DNA of 64,000 nt. It comes from Bacillota bacterium (GTDB lineage Bacteria > Bacillota > SHA-98 > Ch115). The first letter of the stretch is position 1, and every line of letters starts with the position of its first letter. Location of the stretch: positions 124,001-188,000 of the forward strand of contig JABLXA010000002.1 in NCBI GenBank assembly GCA_013178415.1, given 5' to 3'. The notes under the pieces were generated by a model, which was not told the DNA's origin, made no database searches, and saw only the letters and a program-made list of their open reading frames with translations. Below, one piece after another: positions 35,373-44,078 of this stretch. The position numbers and the translations under genes were made by a program.

Positions 35373-36865
35373 TGGATATCGACAGGAAACAGGAATTCGA
35401 CGATACATTCAAGATTCTGATAGCATCTTCCGAAATCGCGCCTTTCGCGAAGACAGGTGGTCTCGCAGATGTAGCCGGTTCCCTGCCCAAAGCCCTCGCC
35501 ATCCATGGAAATGACGTCAGGCTGGTAATGCCGCGCTATAGGGGGATCACTGATGTCTCCACATTGGCCGATCTCCCGGTATGGATCGGATGGAGAAAAG
35601 AGACTGCCATAATCAGGCAATCATTTATCCGGGCCAAATTGGATGACATCGAGAAAATGATCCCGGTATATTTCATCGACAATTACCAGTATTTCGATCG
35701 GGATAACCTGTATGGCTATTTTGATGAAAGCGAGCGCTTCGCGTTTTTCTCTAAAGCGATCCTAGAAATGTTGAAGGTCATCAATTTCTGCCCCGACATC
35801 ATTCATCTCAACGATTGGCAAACGGGCCCCGTAGCCTTTTTACTCAAGGAACATTATTCACAAGATCCTTTCTATAGGCAGATCTCTACTGTTTTCACCA
35901 TCCACAACCTTCAGTACCAGGGCAATTTCCCTCGCGAATGCCTGCAACTCCTAGACGTGGGGGATGAATACTATACCCCTGAGCTTCTCGAGTTCTATGG
36001 AAATATAAGCTATATGAAGGCAGGCTTACTATATTCCACCCTAATAAACACTGTCAGCAAAACTTATGCAAAAGAAATTCAGATGCCGGAATTCGGATAC
36101 GGAATGGATGGTGTATTGCGAAAACGACAGCAGGATCTCTTCGGCATCTTAAATGGGATCAACTACCATGAATTCAATCCTGAGACCGACCCAAGGATAT
36201 ACAAGAATTACAGCCTGGAAGACCTAAATGGTAAACGCCAGAACAAATATGAATTGCAGAGGGAGGTAGGACTCCCGACAGCAGATGTGCCGGTCATCGG
36301 AATGGTGTCACGTCTTGTAGCGCAAAAAGGCTTTGACCTGCTGGACGAAGTGATAGACGAACTCCTCGGCATGAATCTACAGATGGTGATCCTCGGGAAA
36401 GGCGAAGACAGGTATGAGGAACTCATTCTTTCATTGAAGAAGCGCAATCCTGAGAAGGTTGCCGCCGTAGTAGGCTTCAATTCGGCTCTCGCCCAGAGGA
36501 TCTATGCTGGTTCAGATATGTTCTTGATGCCTTCACAATTTGAACCATGCGGCCTGGGCCAGCTGATAAGCCTGAGATATGGAACCATTCCTATAGTACG
36601 AGCCACAGGTGGACTCGCAGACACGGTACATAACTATGAACCCGAACGCGGCATCGGAAATGGCTTCAGTTTCGTGGAGTATAAAGGCGAAGCATTAATA
36701 GACGCAGTGAAGAGGGCCCTTGCGATCTATCGAGACCGGGCAACATGGGAAAGACTGGTCCGCCATGCCATGGAATCTGATTTCTCGTGGAACAAGTCAG
36801 CGGTAGAATATATGGCTCTTTATGGGCTTGCCAGAAACCGACTGAAAACCCTGGCCATAACATAG
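35372..36865 (+). CDS. glgA: Glycogen synthase (ADP-glucose type, GT5)
   Basis: Transfers glucose from ADP-glucose to the glycogen chain. N-terminal domain with KILIASSEIAPFAKTGGLADVAGSLPK (the K-x-G-G-L motif), HLNDWQTGPVAFLL; C-terminal domain with VSRLVAQKGFDLL, the phosphate-binding SQFEPCGLGQL and RYGTIPIVRATGGLADTV. 497 residues, usual length. GTG start, 7 bases after GGGAGG, overlapping the galT stop. No other glycogen genes are in the window. Confidence 0.95.
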   Translation: MDIDRKQEFDDTFKILIASSEIAPFAKTGGLADVAGSLPKALAIHGNDVRLVMPRYRGITDVSTLADLPVWIGWRKETAIIRQSFIRAKLDDIEKMIPVYFIDNYQYFDRDNLYGYFDESERFAFFSKAILEMLKVINFCPDIIHLNDWQTGPVAFLLKEHYSQDPFYRQISTVFTIHNLQYQGNFPRECLQLLDVGDEYYTPELLEFYGNISYMKAGLLYSTLINTVSKTYAKEIQMPEFGYGMDGVLRKRQQDLFGILNGINYHEFNPETDPRIYKNYSLEDLNGKRQNKYELQREVGLPTADVPVIGMVSRLVAQKGFDLLDEVIDELLGMNLQMVILGKGEDRYEELILSLKKRNPEKVAAVVGFNSALAQRIYAGSDMFLMPSQFEPCGLGQLISLRYGTIPIVRATGGLADTVHNYEPERGIGNGFSFVEYKGEALIDAVKRALAIYRDRATWERLVRHAMESDFSWNKSAVEYMALYGLARNRLKTLAIT

Positions 36866-36887
36866 TGCCCCGCGCGATGGCGAAGGT

Positions 36888-36920
36888 GGGGCCCTTTCTA
36901 CGGCCCCCCGCTCCGCGGGG
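36888..36920 (+). terminator. Overlapping GC-rich hairpins between glgA and the HD-GYP gene
   Basis: GGGGCC pairs with GGCCCC, or CCCCGC with GCGGGG, mutually exclusive. Located between two convergent genes; no T-run. Likely termination for both. Confidence 0.45.
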
Positions 36921-36940
36921 TCATGGGCGGACTCTTTGAT

Positions 36941-38056
36941 CTAGGATCTAAGGCCATGAAGGATTGTAATATCCCGGTGCCTGGAAAGGTCGATCTCTAT
37001 TACCCCAGCACATCTTCCTGATCGGCCTTCTGGACCCTCATGATGGGATTTGCCCGAAGGAGCGTCACGCAGGATCCTTACTACCGGCCGCTCCAGGTTG
37101 TCTCCATTTATGTCCACGACAACGGCAGTATCGCCAGTTGAGAGGCTGACCAGGGTACCTATGGGATACGGAGGTATATAGGAGAAAAGCATCTGAACCA
37201 GCCGGGCATCAAATGTCTTTCCCGCCTCCTTTTTGAGAAATTGCAGTGCCTCTGATGGCAGATAGGCTCTTCGGTAAATCCTGTCAGATGTCAGCGCGTC
37301 ATATACATCAACGACTGCGGCTACTCGCGAGAATTCCTGGATCGACTCGAGTGTGAGCCGCCGGGGATACCCGGAACCATCGCATCTCTCATGGTGCTGA
37401 AGGCAAATTGCCCTCGAGACGGCACATACCTCATCATCCTCAGACAGAATCTCAAATCCCAGCTCAGGGTGAGCCTTCACCTGCTGAAACTCCCATGGGT
37501 CGAGGGCTCCAGCCTTGTTGAGAATATCCTTCGAGATTCTCATCTTCCCTATATCATGCATCAAGAGACCGATGCCGAGGTTGCGAAGCTTGGCATCACT
37601 ATAGTCAAGCCCTATGCCCAATATCATCCCCAGGACGGCACAGTTTACTGAATGCTCATATGTATAGTTATCATAGGATTTGAGGCTTATTATGGATACG
37701 ATGGTCCTCATCCGTGATCTGAGCTCATCAATTATGGCGCCGACTATATCGTAGACCTCCGAATGGATCACATGCCTACGAGACGAGAACTTGGCACTTG
37801 CAGCTTTGTCGAGTATCTCTCTGGTCACGTTGATTGCTCGCGCCCTGATCTCATCACTGATGACATCCCTCGAATCTACATCATAGGTCGCGTCATCTTC
37901 CACATAAATCATCATTATCCCGCGAGCCATAAGACGATCGATATATCCGCTGGTGAGTTCGACGCCCCTGGCAAGCCATTTCTGCCCATCAGGTCCATGT
38001 ATTGGCCTTGCCAGGCGCATCCCTGGTGTGACTCTATCTAGGGACATAAGCCTCAT
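36941..38056 (-). CDS. HD-GYP domain protein, probable c-di-GMP phosphodiesterase
   Basis: Likely breaks down cyclic di-GMP. N-terminal ~100 residues (RVTPGMRLARPIHGPDGQKWLARG, typical of an N-terminal domain of HD-GYP proteins), then HD-GYP: LLMHDIGKMRISKDILNK (H167-D168), KAHPELGFEIL and HHERCDGSGYPRRL (221-234), then RVAAVVDVYDALTSDRIYR. The C-terminal ~70 residues are unassigned (GTLVSLSTGDTAVVVDINGD). 371 residues, no membrane part, so soluble. ATG after GGAGG. Not clearly linked to its neighbours. Confidence 0.88.
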   Translation of the reverse strand: MRLMSLDRVTPGMRLARPIHGPDGQKWLARGVELTSGYIDRLMARGIMMIYVEDDATYDVDSRDVISDEIRARAINVTREILDKAASAKFSSRRHVIHSEVYDIVGAIIDELRSRMRTIVSIISLKSYDNYTYEHSVNCAVLGMILGIGLDYSDAKLRNLGIGLLMHDIGKMRISKDILNKAGALDPWEFQQVKAHPELGFEILSEDDEVCAVSRAICLQHHERCDGSGYPRRLTLESIQEFSRVAAVVDVYDALTSDRIYRRAYLPSEALQFLKKEAGKTFDARLVQMLFSYIPPYPIGTLVSLSTGDTAVVVDINGDNLERPVVRILRDAPSGKSHHEGPEGRSGRCAGVIEIDLSRHRDITILHGLRS

Positions 38057-38181
38057 CTCTTACCGCCTCCGCTGCCGCCACCACCACAACATCTGAGGTT
38101 TCTTTTTTTGCATCGAAAATTCCTGCTGATATATGCCGAATTATATAAGTTCTTATTCCTATATAGCGGAAAATATCGAAA

Positions 38182-39687
38182 TTAGACTGCTACCCTCTTC
38201 CACTTTCCAGCTTTGAACCGGGCATAGATTATGGCAGAACGGGCCAACTGATCCATCGCCATGGCCATCCAAGCTCCCAATAGCTCAAGGTTGAGGACTA
38301 CAGCGAAAAAGTAGCCCAATGCCACCCTGACCACCCAAATGCCAATGAATGTCGAATATAATGGCCATTTGGTGTCCCCTGCGCCCCTGAGCCCTCCCGC
38401 CAGTATAAATTGCGTGGACTGTGCAGGCTGCACCAGGGCCAAGATCTTGAGGACCATGGCAGACCTGGAGATCACGGCCGGGTCACTGGTGTAGAGAGAG
38501 GCTATCTGCCTGCTGAAGAATATAAAAATAAGCGCGGTGCACCCTGACACGATCATGCCCAGCCTCCTGGCCTCCATGGCTCCCTTCTCTGCCAGGGCCG
38601 TTTTCTTCGCTCCCAGTCCCTGACCTACCAGGGTGGTTGCGGCTATGCTGAAAGCCTGGCCCGGCGTGAAGGATAGAGACTGGATATTCATTCCGATCTG
38701 GTGAGCGGCAAAGACCACGGTTCCGAAGCTCGACACTACCCTAACAAAGACAAGCTGACCGCCGCGTAATATGAACTGCTCTATCGCCGCAGGCACCCCG
38801 ACCCGCAGAATCCTCTTTATAAGAGGAAAATCCGGCCTATAAGAATCTTTCAGCGACAAGTGCAGGATGAAATGTCCAGAATATATAACCCTGAGAACCA
38901 TTATGCAGGCCACAAACCTGGAGAAGCTCGTCGCTATGGCAGCGCCTGCGACTCCAAGACGAGGAAATCCGAAATTGCCATATATCAACAGGTAATTCCC
39001 TATTATATTGACGATGTTCGCTGTCACATTCACCTTCATGGGGGTCTTGGTATCACCAGCACCTCTAAGGGCTGCAGAGATTGCCATTGTGATGGTTGCG
39101 AATATCATCCCTGCGGAGACTATTTGCATATATGATGTGCCAAGGGGGATCACTTCCTCCTCCGCGCCCATCAACACTATCACAGAGTGGGATATCAATA
39201 TTCCCAGAAGACTTGTCATGAGCCCCATAACGATGGTAACTGTGAGCGTCTGTCTCGTGGCATTGCACGCAGTAGCTCGATCCCTCGCCCCTATAGACCG
39301 CGCCACAATGGCTGTAGTCCCAACGTTGAGGGCCATGAAGGCCGCCTGTATAAAAAACATGGGTTGGTTGGTGAGACCTACGGCAGCTATAGCAGCCGGT
39401 CCCTGACTCCCCATGCGCCCGACCATGATCATGTCTGCCATCCCGATAAGAGACATAAGAAACATTTCCACAAGGGCGGGTCCGGAGAGCGCTATGACTC
39501 TCCGTCTGAGGTCAGATGTGATTTCAGCAGTCCCAGGGGAAATAGGCGCCCCAACAGCGTGCCCAGATTTGGTTTCCGCAACTCTATCAGCCCTATCGGA
39601 CCTATTTATAGATAATCCTGTAGATAACCCGGTCCCCGGTGAGGCCACCGTTTCTGATGACGAATCATAACTTGCATCCTGCGCCAT
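38182..39687 (-). CDS. MATE family efflux transporter
   Basis: Drug or metabolite export driven by Na+ or H+. Twelve hydrophobic segments in two halves (LSGPALVEMFLMSLIGMADMIMVGRMG at the start, EQFILRGGQLVFVRVVSSFG in the second). 501 residues, because of a hydrophilic ~55-residue N-terminal extension rich in Ser/Gly that MATE proteins usually lack. ATG after AAAAAGGAG. It follows the marR gene by 5 bases, so it is probably its target. Confidence 0.9.
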   Translation of the reverse strand: MAQDASYDSSSETVASPGTGLSTGLSINRSDRADRVAETKSGHAVGAPISPGTAEITSDLRRRVIALSGPALVEMFLMSLIGMADMIMVGRMGSQGPAAIAAVGLTNQPMFFIQAAFMALNVGTTAIVARSIGARDRATACNATRQTLTVTIVMGLMTSLLGILISHSVIVLMGAEEEVIPLGTSYMQIVSAGMIFATITMAISAALRGAGDTKTPMKVNVTANIVNIIGNYLLIYGNFGFPRLGVAGAAIATSFSRFVACIMVLRVIYSGHFILHLSLKDSYRPDFPLIKRILRVGVPAAIEQFILRGGQLVFVRVVSSFGTVVFAAHQIGMNIQSLSFTPGQAFSIAATTLVGQGLGAKKTALAEKGAMEARRLGMIVSGCTALIFIFFSRQIASLYTSDPAVISRSAMVLKILALVQPAQSTQFILAGGLRGAGDTKWPLYSTFIGIWVVRVALGYFFAVVLNLELLGAWMAMAMDQLARSAIIYARFKAGKWKRVAV

Positions 39688-39692
39688 TATGC

Positions 39693-40172
39693 CTACTCCT
39701 TTTTTGAATCCTTATCAGGTGAGAACATTATTTCGTGGAGTTTCTCAAGGCTTCGAACGAGCTGAACGCGCTCTGCGGATGACAGGTGAACTAGAACGCT
39801 CGATAGATAGATGTGTCTTCTCGCCAAGACCTCCTCCAGCAGTCGTCTGCCCTTATCCCTTATCCTGATCCTTACCACTCTGCGATCGAGAGGATCTCTG
39901 ATCCTCTCAACCAACTCGGTTGCCTCCATCCTGTCGACAAGGTCCGTAATAGTGCTAGGGGCCAGATACATGCTCTCGCATAGTTCGCCCATGGATAGGG
40001 CCCCGTCCTTGAGGGCCAGGAGAGCATGAAACTGAGGAGGGGTGACTCCATAATCCGAGAGCGCCTCTTTGCCCTTCTTTCGAACCATCAGGCTGATTTC
40101 GCGAAGCAGAGTATCGACGTGAGCCACGGACTCCGAGGAAAGATCATCTTGTATCCCCGCTTCCCATTCCAT
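39693..40172 (-). CDS. MarR family transcriptional regulator
   Basis: Winged-helix repressor. 159 residues: ALSDYGVTPPQFHALLALKDG, then the recognition helix LSMGELCESMYLAPSTITDLVDRMEATELVERI and the wing RDPLDRRVVRIRIRDKGRRLLEEV. The operator palindrome upstream and the MATE gene directly downstream suggest local autoregulation. ATG after GGAGG. Confidence 0.92.
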   Translation of the reverse strand: MEWEAGIQDDLSSESVAHVDTLLREISLMVRKKGKEALSDYGVTPPQFHALLALKDGALSMGELCESMYLAPSTITDLVDRMEATELVERIRDPLDRRVVRIRIRDKGRRLLEEVLARRHIYLSSVLVHLSSAERVQLVRSLEKLHEIMFSPDKDSKKE

Positions 40173-40261
40173 TCAAATGCCTCCTTCAATACCTTCATGG
40201 CAAACGATGCAATCTCGGAAGGGTTGCCTCAGAAGGGTTTCATTCAAAGAAGGGGTATATT

Positions 40262-40278
40262 ATTTCGTAATACGAAAT
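40262..40278. promoter_or_regulatory. Probable MarR operator
   Basis: ATTTCGTAATACGAAAT is a perfect 17-base palindrome, with a further half-site TACGAAAT at 40287-40294. It lies just downstream of the marR promoter -10 box, over the expected start region. The match to the local regulator is inferred. Confidence 0.7.
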
Positions 40279-40294
40279 TATCTGGGTACGAAAT

Positions 40295-40323
40295 ATTTTA
40301 CTCCCATAAGAATCATAAGTCAA
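40295..40323 (-). promoter_or_regulatory. Sigma-A type promoter of marR-MATE
   Basis: Minus-strand TTGACT (40318-40323), 17 bases, TAAAAT (40295-40300). The operator follows within 20 bases. Confidence 0.65.
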
Positions 40324-40443
40324 GGATTATCAAGGCATTCTCGGAGAATCATGGAGTCTTTTTGGAGAATTTCTGGAGAAGTGCTATAGCGCCATAACGA
40401 CGCCATCAGCCAGGTGAAGTAGGTGAAGGCCGCAGCGCACGGC

Positions 40444-41586
40444 TCAGAGTCTCTTTTCGATGATTCCTCCGCCGAGCACAACATCGCCCGAATATAGGAC
40501 AGCGGACTGGCCGGCTGTAACTGACCGTTGAGGTTCCTCAAAGGTGACTTTTATCCGATGTGTATGATGCCCTTCAGAATCCCGATTGCCACTATCCGCC
40601 GGGAGGTCGGCATATGGGGATACGATGGCCCAAACAGGCTCCGCGGTATAGCGGATTTTGACCTCTGCGCGGAGTGGCGCATTGAGCTCGGAAATAGCTA
40701 TCCAGTTGACCTGGGTGGCAATGAGCCCCTCAGAAAACGCCTCTCGAACCGTGCCCACGATAAGTGTATTTGTAGCAGCGTCGATGTCAATCACGTAAAG
40801 AGGCTCACTGGCAGTAATACCAAGGCCTTTACGCTGGCCTATCGTGTAAAACCCGATACCGCGATGAATGCCGAGCACCTTTCCGCTCGAGTCCACAATC
40901 CGCCCCGGCCTTGCGACTCCTGGAGAATAAGTCTCGAGAAATCTCCTGTAGTCATCATCAGGGATGAAGCAGATTTCCTGGCTTTCGGATTTTCTCGCCA
41001 CCCAGTCAAATCCAAGCTCCGCAGCTAACCTGCGGGTCCTGTCCTTGGTGAAATCTCCCAACGGCATGAGGGTGGATGCCAGCTGCTCCTGTGAGAGACC
41101 ATAGAGGACATAAGTCTGGTCTTTTCGCCGATCTTCGGCCCTTTTCAGCAAATACCTTCCCCTATTCTCATCATACCTTATCCGCGCATAGTGACCAGTG
41201 GCAATATAATCGGCCCCCAATTCCCTAGCCCTCATTAACAAAAGCCCGAATTTCATCTCCTCGTTGCATCGTATGCATGGGTTTGGAGTCCGTCCCCTCT
41301 CGTACTCAGAGGCAAAGTATCTGACGACCCTCTTCTCGAATTCCTCTTCGAAATTGAGCACATAGAAAGGAATGCCGAGCCTGGCCGCCACCCGTCTCGC
41401 GTCCTCCACTGCGGCCAACGAACAGCAACTTCTCTCGGTATTCTCCTGTTCAGCTCCTGGTTCGGCCCATAGCCTCATTGTCACGCCTATGACGTCATAT
41501 CCTTGCCTCACAAGAAGCGCGGCGGCTAGGGAACTATCGACCCCTCCGCTCATGGCGACAACGACTTTTTTCTTGCTCTTTCCCAT
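40444..41586 (-). CDS. mnmA: tRNA-specific 2-thiouridylase
   Basis: Makes 2-thiouridine at U34 of Lys/Glu/Gln tRNAs with ATP and sulfur relayed from a cysteine desulfurase. PP-loop VVVAMSGGVDSSLAAALL, first cysteine in RTPNPCIRCN, second cysteine in KSESQEICFIPDDDY, then IGQRKGLGI. The ATG at 41586 gives 380 residues and the usual M-G-K-S-K-K-K-V start, but no good ribosome-binding site lies before it. Directly upstream, in the same frame, is the relic of a cysteine desulfurase; an ATG at 41631 would add 15 residues of it. Confidence 0.94.
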   Translation of the reverse strand: MGKSKKKVVVAMSGGVDSSLAAALLVRQGYDVIGVTMRLWAEPGAEQENTERSCCSLAAVEDARRVAARLGIPFYVLNFEEEFEKRVVRYFASEYERGRTPNPCIRCNEEMKFGLLLMRARELGADYIATGHYARIRYDENRGRYLLKRAEDRRKDQTYVLYGLSQEQLASTLMPLGDFTKDRTRRLAAELGFDWVARKSESQEICFIPDDDYRRFLETYSPGVARPGRIVDSSGKVLGIHRGIGFYTIGQRKGLGITASEPLYVIDIDAATNTLIVGTVREAFSEGLIATQVNWIAISELNAPLRAEVKIRYTAEPVWAIVSPYADLPADSGNRDSEGHHTHRIKVTFEEPQRSVTAGQSAVLYSGDVVLGGGIIEKRL

Positions 41587-41652
41587 CTCTTCTATTGGTT
41601 CGATGGTGCCGACTTCATTATTGGAATGCATTATTGAGATTAAGATAGTCTC
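41587..41652 (-). pseudogene. Relic of a cysteine desulfurase (iscS/nifS) gene
   Basis: Between the rarA stop (41657) and mnmA, in frame with mnmA, the translation reads ETILISIMHSNNEVGTIEPI followed by EE. This is the strongly conserved IscS/NifS segment (family form: VSIMHANNEVGTIQPIEE), about a third of the way into the ~400-residue enzyme. Nothing before or after it resembles IscS. In B. subtilis the order is tcdA-rarA-cymR-iscS-mnmA, so the relic lies exactly where the full gene would be. An AAAGGAG lies just before it but 18 bases from the next ATG. Confidence 0.8.
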
Positions 41653-41656
41653 CTTT

Positions 41657-43081
41657 CTACACCTCTTTTCGGGCTTCCCTCGATGTGCGGAGCAACCTTT
41701 CCTTGATAGCCATCTCTGAACTATTCTCCTGAGGCTCATAATATATCTTACCCACAAGATTGTCGGGAAGATACTGCTGGGGGACATAATGGCCGGGATA
41801 ATCGTGGGGGTAGAGATACCCCTTACCATGGCCAAGTCTGGCGGCCCCTTTATATGATGAATCCCTGAGATGAATGGGCACTGGTTCGAGACGTTGATTT
41901 CTCACGTCGGCCTGAGCCTTTTCTATGGCAAGATAAGCGGAATTGCTCTTTGGAGCTGAGGCGAGGTATATGGTGGCCATCGCCAGTGGTATCCTTGCCT
42001 CTGGCCACCCAACGAAATCAGCAGCATTGGCCGCCGCCATCGCGATGACCAGAGCCTGCGGGTCAGCAAGACCAATGTCTTCGGCGGCCGAAATGACAAG
42101 CCTCCGCGCCACGAACCTGGGATCTTCCCCCGCCTCGATCATCCTGGCTAACCAGTAAATGGCCGCGTCGGGATCTCCCCCTCTGATGCTCTTGATGAAT
42201 GCAGAAGCTGTATCATAATGGGCATCTCCGGCTCGATCATAGATGATCGATCTTCGCTGCACGGCATCTTGTATTATCTCAATGGTCAACTTTCTTACCC
42301 CGTCCGCGTCAGGTATCGCCGTATTGGCCGCTAATTCCAGAGCATTCAAGGCCACCCTCGCGTCTCCGTTTGCCACCTGGGCCATATAGATAAGCGTTTC
42401 ATCGTCGACACTGATCTTCATGCCACCGAGACCACGCTCTGGATCCTCCAGCGCAATTCTGAGGATCTTCAATACCTCGTCATCAGTCAGTTGCCTCAAC
42501 TGGATGATACGCGAACGCGAGACGAGAGGAGGATTTACCTCAAAGAAAGGATTTTCGGTAGTGGCGCCGATGAGGATCACGGTCCCATCCTCCACTGCGG
42601 GCAGGAGGGCATCCTGCTGAGATTTGTTGAATCTGTGGATCTCATCTATGAACAGAATTGTGCGCCTTCCAAGAGCCGACTTGAATTTGCCTGCGGTCTC
42701 CACGACTCGCCTGATATCTGCGACCCCAGCCGTCACCGCGTTGATCTGTATGAATTCACACCTGGTGGTATTGGCAATGACTCTCGCGAGAGTAGTCTTA
42801 CCGCAACCTGGGGGCCCGTAGAGGATGAGGGAAGACAGCCTGTCCTGCTCAATGGCGCGGCGAAGAGGTTTTCCGTCGCCGATGACATGTTCCTGACCTA
42901 TAAATTCGTCGAGAGTCCTTGGACGCAACCTTGCAGCGAGCGGGAGATCAAGATTCTGCCTGGGCTTGCTAACGGTGGCCTCACTTCCATGCTCACCCTT
43001 TATAGAGGACTTTCCTCCATCGCTCTCATCTAGAAAGGGGCCACTTCCGTCAAATAGGCTGCGATTCAATTTGATCACCAC
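41657..43081 (-). CDS. rarA: Replication-associated recombination protein RarA (MgsA, AAA+ ATPase)
   Basis: AAA+ ATPase of the clamp-loader family acting at stalled forks. RLRPRTLDEFIGQEHVIG, Walker A ILYGPPGCGKTTLARVIA (about 87-104), Walker B TILFIDEIHRFNKSQQDALL, sensor VILIGATTENPFFEVNPPLVSR, and the C-terminal helical region YWLARMIEAGEDPRF. 474 residues, longer than most by ~35 at the N-terminus. GTG start after GGGAGGG, overlapping the tcdA stop by 32 bases. Confidence 0.95.
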   Translation of the reverse strand: MVIKLNRSLFDGSGPFLDESDGGKSSIKGEHGSEATVSKPRQNLDLPLAARLRPRTLDEFIGQEHVIGDGKPLRRAIEQDRLSSLILYGPPGCGKTTLARVIANTTRCEFIQINAVTAGVADIRRVVETAGKFKSALGRRTILFIDEIHRFNKSQQDALLPAVEDGTVILIGATTENPFFEVNPPLVSRSRIIQLRQLTDDEVLKILRIALEDPERGLGGMKISVDDETLIYMAQVANGDARVALNALELAANTAIPDADGVRKLTIEIIQDAVQRRSIIYDRAGDAHYDTASAFIKSIRGGDPDAAIYWLARMIEAGEDPRFVARRLVISAAEDIGLADPQALVIAMAAANAADFVGWPEARIPLAMATIYLASAPKSNSAYLAIEKAQADVRNQRLEPVPIHLRDSSYKGAARLGHGKGYLYPHDYPGHYVPQQYLPDNLVGKIYYEPQENSSEMAIKERLLRTSREARKEV

Positions 43082-43787
43082 CTGGCAGGTCCCTCCCCAG
43101 GAGGTCTCTCACGACCACCGATGCAAGCACCATTCCTGCCACCGGAGGGACAAATGAAATACTCCCCGGGGTCCTTCCTACAACCTTGAGTGGCTGCTCA
43201 GCGGAAAGCACCACTTTAACGCCTGAAAGGATACCTGCCTTCCTCAAGAGGGATCTCACGGCCCTGGCCAGGGGACATGTGTGGGTGTCGGAAATATCTA
43301 CTACACGAAACTTTGTGGGATCAAACCGATTTCCCGTCCCCATGGCCGAAACAACCGGCACATCCCTATCCCTGCACGCTTTGATTATAGCGACTTTGGC
43401 ATTCACGTCATCAATAGCATCTACCACATAATCAATCTTCTGCTCCAGGAATTCATGGATATTATCACATGATACTTTGCTGCGTATGGGAATGATTTGA
43501 GCGCCCGGGTTGATATCTTGGAGCCTTTCTCTCATGGCTTCAACCTTTGGGATACCTAGGCTGCTCCTGGTGGCGACCAACTGGCGATTCAGGTTGGAAA
43601 GCTCGATGACGTCATGATCAACGATGGTGAGACATCCAATGCCAGCTCTTATGAGGGCTTCCGCGGAAAAAGAACCCACGCCGCCTAATCCAAAGACAAT
43701 TACTCTGCTTTTTTGCAGTCCTCTGATTCCATCTTCGCCAATAAGAAGGGCCGTCCGGGAAAGCCACCCCAGGTCAGGTTCATTCAA
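43050..43787 (-). CDS. tcdA: tRNA threonylcarbamoyladenosine dehydratase TcdA (ThiF family)
   Basis: ATP-dependent cyclisation of t6A to ct6A in tRNA. E1-like fold: VIVFGLGGVGSFSAEALIRAGIG, DHDVIELSNLNRQ, VDAIDDVNAKVAII, and the DISDTHTCPLARAVRSLLRK element. 245 residues. Start is a TTG at 43787. Gene order aspS-6S RNA-tcdA-rarA matches the Bacillus yrvM-yrvN block. Confidence 0.93.
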   Translation of the reverse strand: MNEPDLGWLSRTALLIGEDGIRGLQKSRVIVFGLGGVGSFSAEALIRAGIGCLTIVDHDVIELSNLNRQLVATRSSLGIPKVEAMRERLQDINPGAQIIPIRSKVSCDNIHEFLEQKIDYVVDAIDDVNAKVAIIKACRDRDVPVVSAMGTGNRFDPTKFRVVDISDTHTCPLARAVRSLLRKAGILSGVKVVLSAEQPLKVVGRTPGSISFVPPVAGMVLASVVVRDLLGRDLPGGDQIESQPI

Positions 43788-43814
43788 GGCCCAGCCTAGC
43801 CCCCTCTAAATGCC

Positions 43815-44018
43815 AAAAACCCCACCGTGCCGTGTCGGCCGACTGTTTATATCCCTGCGCTCTGCAGGTGGGTGCCCTCCCGGCAGCTTTGCGCGTCCAC
43901 TAAGACCCGAGGTGGCATGCGCTCCACTGCCGGAGACCAGGCTCCCGATGTGTCGGTGTTGGAACAAAACTGTCTAGCCCGCTTCGCACACGGTAGGGCA
44001 TTTCATTTCTTTGCTCCG
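43815..44018 (-). ncRNA. ssrS: 6S RNA
   Basis: A ~200-base RNA gene with no ORF, between aspS and tcdA, where the 6S-1 RNA of Bacillus lies. The ends close with CCCTACCGTG (43989-43998) and CACGGTGGGG (43820-43829), ten pairs, directly followed by TTTTT. A terminal arm is closed by CCGGCAG/CTGCCGG (43880-43933), with more stems between, giving the long rod with an internal open region typical of 6S RNA, which imitates an open promoter and binds sigma-A RNA polymerase. A good promoter lies at 44024-44052. Ends are estimated. Confidence 0.85.
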
Positions 44019-44023
44019 TAACG

Positions 44024-44052
44024 ATAATATCATAAGACACTCATAATTTCAA
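44024..44052 (-). promoter_or_regulatory. Sigma-A type promoter of the 6S RNA
   Basis: Minus-strand TTGAAA (44047-44052), 17 bases, TATTAT (44024-44029). The expected start is near 44018. Confidence 0.7.
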
Positions 44053-44078
44053 TATCCATGCACTTTCCATAGATCAAC

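Noticed and set aside
36888-36920. Possible riboswitch after glgA
   Set aside because: Only simple GC-rich hairpins between convergent genes; termination is enough to explain them.
41653-41835. Extension of mnmA upstream of the iscS relic
   Set aside because: This part overlaps rarA in another frame, and its translation resembles nothing in IscS or MnmA.
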